NCBI RefSeq assembly: GCF_046098205.1
Contig: NZ_JBJURJ010000028.1
Location: 14,941 to 78,940 of the forward strand
Length of the DNA stretch: 64,000 nucleotides
Source: Paenibacillus_AR mesotrionivorans
Lineage (GTDB): Bacteria > Bacillota > Bacilli > Paenibacillales > NBRC-103111
Direction of reading: 5' to 3'
In this document: positions 58,271 to 64,000 of the stretch, one piece after another
Numbering within the stretch: position 1 is the first letter of the stretch
Layout: each line of letters starts with the position of its first letter
Program-made: the position numbers and the translations under genes
The notes under the pieces: generated by a model
What the model was told of the DNA's origin: nothing
Database searches by the model: none
What the model saw: only the letters and a program-made list of their open reading frames with translations

Positions 58271-59351
58271 GGGAATCCCCCCTCCTTCCGGCCTTGGCGG
58301 CAATCACCCCCAAACCGGCTGCCGCCAGAGCCAGCAGTGCCAGGTTGGACGGATAAAGCCAGTCCACCGTAATTTGATGCATGTATACATCGCTGATGGG
58401 CGCCAAACCGATTAAGACCAGCACCACACAAATGAACAGCAGGGTGGTGTTTTTCTTCCGATCGGTTTTAATTTGCCACATTTCAACCGTTACATACAAA
58501 AGGAGGCATATCCGCAGGAAAGAACCGGCCAACCATTGAAAAATGGAAAGGAAATCCGTCTGGGAAAGAAATTTCCCCACCGTAGCCAAACGCCATTCCT
58601 CATAAGCGGGAAACCGCAGGTGGACTGCCTCATACGGATTAAATTCCACAATGGCGCCGATCACGGGACCGAAGGTGATGCCCAGAATGCAGAAGCCCAG
58701 GATCAGCAGGCTTTTGAGACTGATTTTGCTACGCAGGCCGGATTGAAGCAGCAGAAACAGCAGCAGCTCGAAGGATCCCGCCATCACATACACCGTTCCA
58801 TTGACTACAGGCCAGATGCCATGCTCCAGCATTGGAAACAGCTGGTTATAGTCCTTGTACTTGATATTGATGGACGCAATGGTAAAGCCGAACAGGCAAA
58901 CCAGCGGCAGCAGAATTCCTGCCGTATTGGCAATCGCCCGCAGCCCCTTGCTTGAGGCTCTGTAGCAGACCAGCATCAAAAACAGGCTGGTTACTCCCAT
59001 CGGCGTGTTCAGCAGGAAGTTAATCCGTGTCCATAACATAGTTTCATACATGGTCGAGAAGATGTTGACCACGGCATATAGCGTGAACAACAGCCGGAAT
59101 GCCACCGATACCGGACGGCCTGCATGGCGGATAATCCAGCTGTCCAAGGGTTCGTCTCCCAGTTTATTGGCGATAAAACGCATGGTAAACAGCAGCAGCA
59201 GCATGGCCGGAGCGGAGCAAATGATGCATAACCAGGCATCCCGCCCGGAGGTGCGGAGTAAAGCCGGAATGATAAAGACGTGATTGGTCATACCCACAGC
59301 CATCATCATAATCATGGCACCCTGTAGAAGAGTAGGCAGGGGGGATTTCAT
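58191..59351 (-). CDS. gerB: GerB-family spore germination permease
   Basis: The 386-residue protein has ten membrane helices of the amino acid/polyamine transporter type ('MIMMMAVGMTNHVFIIPALL' near 13, 'FELLLFLLLQSGLRSKISLK', 'LGITFGPVIGAIVEFNPYEA'), as in GerAB-type germination permeases. The C-terminus is a Gln/Arg-rich tail ('QQRQRPRQQQRQQQRQQPEQ') encoded by the region that overlaps gerA. The ATG at 59351 has AAGGAG 8 bases upstream. GerB would form the membrane channel-like part of the germinant receptor. The overlap and 12-base tandem repeats are discussed in the findings. Confidence 0.92.
   Translation of the reverse strand: MKSPLPTLLQGAMIMMMAVGMTNHVFIIPALLRTSGRDAWLCIICSAPAMLLLLFTMRFIANKLGDEPLDSWIIRHAGRPVSVAFRLLFTLYAVVNIFSTMYETMLWTRINFLLNTPMGVTSLFLMLVCYRASSKGLRAIANTAGILLPLVCLFGFTIASINIKYKDYNQLFPMLEHGIWPVVNGTVYVMAGSFELLLFLLLQSGLRSKISLKSLLILGFCILGITFGPVIGAIVEFNPYEAVHLRFPAYEEWRLATVGKFLSQTDFLSIFQWLAGSFLRICLLLYVTVEMWQIKTDRKKNTTLLFICVVLVLIGLAPISDVYMHQITVDWLYPSNLALLALAAAGLGVIAAKAGRRGDSRGQSGQQRQRPRQQQRQQQRQQPEQS
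58205..58240. repeat. Three 12-bp tandem repeats inside the gerB/gerA overlap
   Basis: GCTGTTGACGTT occurs at 58205 and 58217, and with two changed bases (GCTGTTGACGCG) at 58229. Because 12 is a multiple of 3, copy-number changes keep both overlapping reading frames intact: N-S-N-V in GerA and Gln/Arg-rich in GerB. Confidence 0.9.
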
Positions 59352-59463
59352 CGGCTTCACTCCTTGCCCTTCTTTTGATGTCATTTTTCTCCAAGGTGGG
59401 CCAGGGTATGCATGTTTATATCAAAAACCTATCAAAAAAAGCCGTGCCATACTCTTTGAAAAC

Positions 59464-59492
59464 GCAAAAAAAGCCTCCGCACCGCGGAAGCT
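59464..59492 (-). terminator. Terminator after the CvfC-like gene
   Basis: Minus-strand AGCTTCCGC-ggt-GCGGAGGCT followed by TTTTTTTG. It is about 35 bases after the stop codon at 59527. Confidence 0.88.
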
Positions 59493-59526
59493 CTCTCGTA
59501 AAAAGGGCTGCGCCCCTCTTGGTCAT

Positions 59527-60702
59527 CTACTGCCGTTCCCGCATCATCTGCTGCCATACGGTGCCTTGGGCTTCGGTATTGCTGGTAATCCGTTCAATAG
59601 CCAGGCGGACCTGGAGCCGGATCTCGAATTCGGTATCCTCCTTCGCCTTCTCCAAAGCGGCCAACGATGAGTTTCCTGCCGCTTCATACAGGAAACGTGC
59701 TGCTCTCCAGCGCACCAGCTTGCTGGGATCGGTTAATGCCTCCTCCATTGCCGGTACGGCTGCAGGATCACCTCTGTCGGATATGCTGTCTCCGGCTGTT
59801 CTGCGAATTACAGGTGAGGAATCCTTCATGGCGTTGATCAACAAAATCAGAGGCTCCTCCCCCTCCACGCCCCCGGCCAATACCACGGCAAGCCGGCGGA
59901 CGGAAATATTGCGGTCCAAAAGCGCCTTTTTGAGGAGCGGTAACGTGTTGGAATCCGCCTTGATCCGGGAAAGGGCCGCGTAACGCACCTGCCAGTCGGG
60001 ATCATCCAGCTGCCTCTCCAGCTCTTCGGCTTCTTCCGCGGGGAGTTGGCGGGCCTCTGGCTCCTTGGCGTTCTCCGGGATTTGGTAACCGTGGCCGGCT
60101 GCAACGGACTGGCGCACCAGCTCATCCAGCCGCTCCGGACCGAATTCCGCCTCCAGCTCGCTGACCACCTGGTTCAGAACCTCCTCCAGCTCGCCGTACC
60201 GGACACCGCGCTCCTCCAGCTTCCGCTCCATAATCAGATTGGGTGAGGCCAGACCCGCTTCCGTGGCCGCCATCTGAAAACGCTCCGGCAGCGCCGCCCG
60301 TTTTTCGGACGTGGCCGTGCTGACCCGGACCTGCATGGGGATTCCCCTGAAGGTCTGCACCCGCACAGTCAGCTCGCCATAGCCGCTCTCCTGCTGTCCG
60401 GGTGCCCCTGGAATCCCGGAGGAGGATGAGGCGCCTTGTCCGGCTGCCGTTCCCAGCACCGCTTCCGCTGCTGCCAGAATAGCTGCCCAATCACCCCGGG
60501 GATGCCGCTCCAGGGCAAGAAAGTCCGCTGTTTGGAATACCCCCGTCACACCCTCAATTGCCAAGAGCTTACGGATATAAGCAGGAGCCGTGTCATCCCG
60601 GCCCCTTTGGACATCCAGCCGTACACCCGGATTAAGCCGGGTATCCAATGTTAATTTCATGGAATTGGGGCTTGGAGTCGGTTCAATTTTGACAATTTTC
60701 AT
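59527..60702 (-). CDS. Conserved virulence factor C-like protein (Nfu-N domain plus HEAT repeats)
   Basis: The 391-residue protein starts with an Nfu/NifU N-terminal-type domain ('IVKIEPTPSPNSMKLTLDTR', 'IEGVTGVFQTADFLALER', about 1-80), has a Ser/Gly-rich linker, and ends in HEAT-like helical repeats (about 230-385: 'LDDPDWQVRYAALSRIKAD', 'LLDRNISVRRLAVVLAGGVE', 'TDPSKLVRWRAARFLYEAAG'). This is the YpgR/CvfC layout of Firmicutes. The name comes from a Staphylococcus virulence phenotype; the molecular function is unclear, though iron-sulphur handling is suggested by the N-terminus. The start ATG at 60702 has AAGGGATGG upstream. Confidence 0.85.
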   Translation of the reverse strand: MKIVKIEPTPSPNSMKLTLDTRLNPGVRLDVQRGRDDTAPAYIRKLLAIEGVTGVFQTADFLALERHPRGDWAAILAAAEAVLGTAAGQGASSSSGIPGAPGQQESGYGELTVRVQTFRGIPMQVRVSTATSEKRAALPERFQMAATEAGLASPNLIMERKLEERGVRYGELEEVLNQVVSELEAEFGPERLDELVRQSVAAGHGYQIPENAKEPEARQLPAEEAEELERQLDDPDWQVRYAALSRIKADSNTLPLLKKALLDRNISVRRLAVVLAGGVEGEEPLILLINAMKDSSPVIRRTAGDSISDRGDPAAVPAMEEALTDPSKLVRWRAARFLYEAAGNSSLAALEKAKEDTEFEIRLQVRLAIERITSNTEAQGTVWQQMMRERQ

Positions 60703-60993
60703 GAATCCATCCCTTCCTCTCATCACACTGCCATTATAGCACATACTAAATAAAGCCTAAAAATGATCCCCGGTTGGATCCGCACTCCGCTCTGAATGAG
60801 GGTAAAACGCCCAAAAACCCTTGCATTCAAAATAAAAACAAAAACAAAACAAAATTTCTTCACAAATTTCTCTAAATTGGGGCTTCATTTTTGGGCTGGA
60901 CTGGCTTAAAATAAAAGCATCTAGAGCGAATCAAAGATATTCAAAACCCGCATCTGCTCACACACTACGGTTTTCCAAGGAGGAGCTTGTTTT

Positions 60994-62283
60994 ATGCAAT
61001 TCGAATATTTGCACCCGGCCGACCAGATTATCATGATGATCCAACGTATTTACGGCTACGGCATGACCACTACGTCAGGCGGCAACCTGTCCATCCTCGA
61101 CGACAACGGGGATATCTGGATCACCCCTGCGAGTATTGATAAAGGCAACCTGAACCGCGGAGACATTGTTTGCGTGAAGGCTGACGGCACTGTAGTCGGC
61201 AAGCACAAACCCTCCAGCGAATTCCCTTTCCACCAAATGGTATTCCGCACCCGTCCCGACCTGAAGGCCATTGTTCATGCCCACCCTCCCGCACTGGTTG
61301 CATTCAGCATCGTGCGCAAGGCACCTGACATGCACATGCTTCCCTTCGACCACGCCCTCGTCGGCGAAGTTAGAATCGCAGAATACGGCCTGCCGGGCAG
61401 CGCAGAGCTGGCAGACAAGGTTGCGGCTGTATTCGCACAAGGCTATGACTCCGTTATGCTGGAGAACCACGGCGTTGTTGTAGGCGGCAAGAACCTGTTC
61501 GACGCCTTCAAGTCCTTCGAAACCCTTGAATTTATGGCCCGCATCGAGATCAACGCCCGCCGCATCGGTACTCCGGTATCCCTGACCGACGAGCAGCTGG
61601 AGCAGGCCAAGAGCCGCAAGCCGCTTGAAATGACCGACTATAAGCCGGAGCGCTTCAGCTCCGAGGAACGGGAAGCCCGCCGCGAAATGTGCCGCCTGAT
61701 CCAACGTTCCTATGACCAAGGCCTGTTCACCAGCGGTCAAGGCTCCTTCTCCCAACGGCTGTCCGACGGTTCCTTCATCATTACGCCTTTTGGTCTGGAC
61801 CGCAAGTATCTGGAACCGGGCGATCTCGTAGTTGTGAAGGACGGCGCCAAGGAAGCTGGTAAAACCCCGAGCCGCGCAGTCGCTTTGCACCAAGAAATCT
61901 ATAAGGCCCAGCCTCATGTGCAGTCGGTGATCATTGCCCACCCGCCCTACAGCATGGCCTTTGCCGTTACCAGCGCAGGCTTCGACTCCCGGACCATTCC
62001 GGAGAGCTACATCCTGTTGCGCAGAACTCCCCGCCTTCCTTTCGGCGCTGCGTTCCTGGAACCGAAACAAACAGCGGAAGTATTCACCAAGGACAAGCCG
62101 ATTGTTATCTGCGAAAACGACTGCATCATCGCAACAGGCAACTCTTTGCTGAATGCATTTGACCGTCTGGAAGTGTGTGAGTTCAGCGCGCAAGCCATTA
62201 TCTCTGCAGGTGTACTGGGCGATATCGTCCACATCGACGAGAAGCAAGTCTACGATCTGGAAGTTGCCTTTAACCTGCTGTAA
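60994..62283 (+). CDS. Tandem class II aldolase/adducin-domain protein
   Basis: The 429-residue protein contains two class II aldolase domains. The first (about 8-205) keeps the zinc ligands: 'AIVHAHPPALVAFSIV' (HxH, about 95-104) and 'LENHGVVVGGKNLFDAF' (H about 161). In the second (about 225-425) the matching places read 'IIAHPPYSMAFAV' and 'CENDCIIATGNSLLNAF': one His and the late His are lost, so it is probably structural. Single-domain relatives are fuculose/rhamnulose-phosphate aldolases. The ATG at 60994 follows AAGGAGGAG. Its codon use (strong AAG/GGC/CTG/GAC preference) suggests high expression. An iron alcohol dehydrogenase gene follows. Confidence 0.85.
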   Translation: MQFEYLHPADQIIMMIQRIYGYGMTTTSGGNLSILDDNGDIWITPASIDKGNLNRGDIVCVKADGTVVGKHKPSSEFPFHQMVFRTRPDLKAIVHAHPPALVAFSIVRKAPDMHMLPFDHALVGEVRIAEYGLPGSAELADKVAAVFAQGYDSVMLENHGVVVGGKNLFDAFKSFETLEFMARIEINARRIGTPVSLTDEQLEQAKSRKPLEMTDYKPERFSSEEREARREMCRLIQRSYDQGLFTSGQGSFSQRLSDGSFIITPFGLDRKYLEPGDLVVVKDGAKEAGKTPSRAVALHQEIYKAQPHVQSVIIAHPPYSMAFAVTSAGFDSRTIPESYILLRRTPRLPFGAAFLEPKQTAEVFTKDKPIVICENDCIIATGNSLLNAFDRLEVCEFSAQAIISAGVLGDIVHIDEKQVYDLEVAFNLL

Positions 62284-62445
62284 TTTGCAACAATAATACG
62301 TATCTGTCGCGCTATCCACCCTGCCGGTTGCATCCACGATGTTCCTGGCGGGGAGGACAGTGTGTAAAGATAGCATGTTTTTGGTCTGGTATGTGATTTT
62401 TTTCGCAAACGCTAAATTAAACCTATTCTATGGAGGATGATCTCT

Positions 62446-63606
62446 ATGTTGGCTGTTCGCAGACTGTATTGGCCCGCCATTAACCTGATTGGACCCGGCT
62501 GTGTGAAGGAAATCGGACAGGAAGTAATCAACCTGGGCAAAACCAAGGCTCTGTTCGTAACCGACAAGGTATTGAACCAAATCGGCGTAGTGAAGCAAGT
62601 GACCGACGTTCTGGATGCAAGCGGCATCACTTATGTAGTTTATGATGATGTGAAGCCCAACCCGACTACCCAAAACGTAAACGACGGTCTGGCCCTGTAC
62701 AAGGAAGCCGGCTGCGACTTTATCATCTCCCTGGGCGGCGGCTCCCCGCAGGATGCTGCGAAGGCCATCGGTATCCTGTCCACCAACGGCGGCAACATTG
62801 TGGATTATGAAGGCATCGGCAAGTCCAAGAACAAATCCGCTCCTATCATCGCCATCAACACCACTGCCGGTACTGCATCCGAAGTAACCGTGAACTACGT
62901 GATCACCGACGAGCACCGCAAAATCAAAATGGTTATGGTTGACCCCAACTCTCTGGCAACCGTTGCCGTTAACGATCCCGAGCTGATGGTGAAGAAGCCC
63001 AAGGGCCTGACTGCCGCTACCGGTATGGACGCTTTGACCCATGCTGTTGAAGCGTATGTGACTGCAGGCGCTTTCCCGCTGTCCGATGCTATCGCTCTGC
63101 AAGCGATCAAGTTCATCGCCAACTCCCTGGAAAAAGCCGTTAACAATGGCGCCGACGTGGAAGCCCGCTCCGAAATGGCTTGGGGCTCCTTCACAGCAGG
63201 CCTGTCCTTCTCCAACTGCGGCCTGGGCATCGTGCACAGCATGGCTCACCAGCTGGGCTCCGAGTATGACCTGCCCCACGGCGTAGCCAATGCCATCCTG
63301 CTGCCGTACATCATGGAATTCAACCTGGATTCCGCACCGAAGAAGTTCGCTGAGATCGCCGCAGCTATGGGCGAAGACACCTCCAAGGCAGCCAATGAGC
63401 TGGAAGCCGCCAAGCTGGCACTGGAAGCGGTACGCAAGCTATCCAAGGCTGTTGGCATTCCTTCCTTGAAGGAAACCTCCTTCAACCCGGACGATGCCGC
63501 CAAGCTGGCAGCACAAGCCATGAACGACGTATGTACCGGCGGCAACCCGAAGCCGGTTACTGCCGAAGACATGATCGCCCTGTATCTGAAGGCGTACAAC
63601 GGTTAA
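62446..63606 (+). CDS. Iron-containing alcohol dehydrogenase
   Basis: The 386-residue protein is a type III alcohol dehydrogenase: 'YDDVKPNPTTQNVNDGLALY', NAD-binding 'FIISLGGGSPQDAAKAIGIL' (about 90-109), 'TTAGTASEVTVNYVITD', and metal ligands in 'GMDALTHAVEAYVT' and 'GIVHSMAHQLGSEYDLPHGV' (His residues). Relatives are lactaldehyde reductase FucO and 1,3-propanediol or methanol dehydrogenases. With the aldolase upstream, reduction of lactaldehyde or a short aldehyde is likely. The ATG at 62446 has GGAGG 9 bases upstream; an ATG at 62437 abuts that site. It is 162 bases after the aldolase gene. Confidence 0.92.
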   Translation: MLAVRRLYWPAINLIGPGCVKEIGQEVINLGKTKALFVTDKVLNQIGVVKQVTDVLDASGITYVVYDDVKPNPTTQNVNDGLALYKEAGCDFIISLGGGSPQDAAKAIGILSTNGGNIVDYEGIGKSKNKSAPIIAINTTAGTASEVTVNYVITDEHRKIKMVMVDPNSLATVAVNDPELMVKKPKGLTAATGMDALTHAVEAYVTAGAFPLSDAIALQAIKFIANSLEKAVNNGADVEARSEMAWGSFTAGLSFSNCGLGIVHSMAHQLGSEYDLPHGVANAILLPYIMEFNLDSAPKKFAEIAAAMGEDTSKAANELEAAKLALEAVRKLSKAVGIPSLKETSFNPDDAAKLAAQAMNDVCTGGNPKPVTAEDMIALYLKAYNG

Positions 63607-63647
63607 GTTCCAAGCCCATATCCCGGGAGTTTATTGGACCCGGTGCG

Positions 63648-63694
63648 AGAATCCCTGTTGCGGCTGCTATTGCAGCCCGCGGCGGGGATTTTTG
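63648..63694 (+). terminator. Terminator after the alcohol dehydrogenase gene
   Basis: GAATCCCT-gtt-GCGGCTGC / GCAGCCCGC-ggc-GGGGATT forms a long, slightly bulged stem followed by TTTTTG. Confidence 0.85.
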
Positions 63695-63808
63695 TTATGT
63701 CCGCACAGCCGCATATTTCCAGACATTGGACTGCATACTACTGGAAGCAGAATTCCTAGGATTCCGCCTGGGCGATGATCAACACCGCAGGGCTGCGGGG
63801 TCTGGACA

Positions 63809-63895
63809 CTTCGGGGCTGGGCGCTTCGGGGTTTGGACACCTCGGGGTTCGGGCACTTCGGAGTTTGGCCTCTTCGGGGTTCGGGCACTTCAGGG
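63809..63895 (+). repeat. 16-bp imperfect tandem repeat, about six copies
   Basis: CTTCGGGG-type cores begin at 63809, 63824, 63840, 63856, 63872 and 63888 (steps 15, 16, 16, 16, 16). The unit is roughly CTTCGGGGTTTGGGCA with scattered changes. It lies in noncoding DNA 200 bases beyond the dehydrogenase gene. Confidence 0.85.
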
Positions 63896-64000
63896 TTTGG
63901 CGTTGGCGCTAACGGCCCCAGGAGCACTAGCGATGCGTCAAACCTAACATGGAATTATCCAATATTCCTAAATATGGGTTAATTTGAACGTTGTCACCTG

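Larger units (their letters stand above)
63607..64000. other. Downstream region with a terminator and a 16-bp tandem repeat, no gene
   Basis: No credible gene is present in the last 394 bases. The region carries the terminator at 63648-63694 and the tandem repeat at 63809-63895. The final 50 bases are AT-rich and may hold an upstream signal of a gene beyond the window. Confidence 0.65.

Noticed and set aside
61075..62376. Long minus-strand reading frame opposite the tandem aldolase
   Set aside because: The plus-strand protein has clear class II aldolase motifs and a strong start; the antisense frame is open because of strong codon bias in the real gene.
63667..63927. Minus-strand frame over the 16-bp repeat
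   Set aside because: The repeat period shifts the frame at each unit, so the Pro/Arg-rich product is a by-product of tandem GC-rich sequence.

Overview
The window looks like chromosomal DNA of a spore-forming, moderately GC-rich Firmicute, most likely Paenibacillaceae. The basis is the gene content (spore coat, GerA/GerB/GerC, YlbJ), the gene order ylbM-yceD-rpmF and fapR-plsX-fab-acpP-rnc-smc-ftsY, strong AGGAGG-type ribosome binding sites, frequent GTG/TTG starts, and repeated hairpin sequences between genes. Most genes lie on the minus strand. No tRNA, rRNA, CRISPR array, phage or complete insertion sequence was found.

Layout. 1-6.3 kb: 5' end of a PTS EIIC gene, three coat-like genes, thiE, a CoA-binding protein, a C39-like peptidase, aroA, a rhodanese and aroK. 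6.4-14.2 kb: a signalling and accessory stretch with a very large hybrid sensor kinase carrying two different kinase modules, a MerR-like protein, a small zinc-finger-like protein, a receiver-SARP regulator, an AT-rich gap, a YVTN beta-propeller protein and an orphan helical protein. 14.2-22.0 kb: a sugar-acid operon (lacI, uxaE, larA-like, gntK-type kinase, SDR, gnd). 22.1-24.5 kb: an unknown protein, an exported repeat protein behind a possible WalR box, then an array of eight hairpins. 24.5-36.6 kb: the fatty-acid/cell-division block ftsY, smc, rnc, fabF, acpP, fabG, fabD, fabH, plsX and fapR, with a FapR operator. 36.6-38.2 kb: an ECF sigma factor and its probable anti-sigma factor. 38.4-44.6 kb: rpmF, yceD, tmcAL, a sepM-like protease, ylbJ, coaD and rsmD. 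44.9-50.0 kb: a rhomboid-like protein, an HPr-like protein without the active histidine, hisC, a MocR-type regulator, a PilZ protein and a small protein. 50.1-53.7 kb: ddl, a membrane-anchored murF-like gene and an alpha/beta hydrolase. 53.9-60.7 kb: small proteins, a gerB-gerA-gerC operon and a CvfC-like protein. 61-63.6 kb: a tandem class II aldolase and an iron-dependent alcohol dehydrogenase.

The two most interesting observations are these. First, the 14.2-22 kb operon encodes, by homology, every step for tagaturonate/fructuronate to mannonate to gluconate to 6-phosphogluconate to ribulose-5-phosphate. The mannonate/gluconate step would be carried out by a nickel-pincer LarA-type epimerase, which would bypass the usual dehydratase and KDG route. 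Second, noncoding DNA at 24.0-24.4, 43.1-43.3 and 46.15-46.33 kb holds short hairpins in a fixed tetramer layout with spacing of about 50, 62 and 50 bp, close to whole helical turns. This looks like one dispersed element family with no assigned function.

All functional names come from reading the protein sequences by eye. No database search was run.
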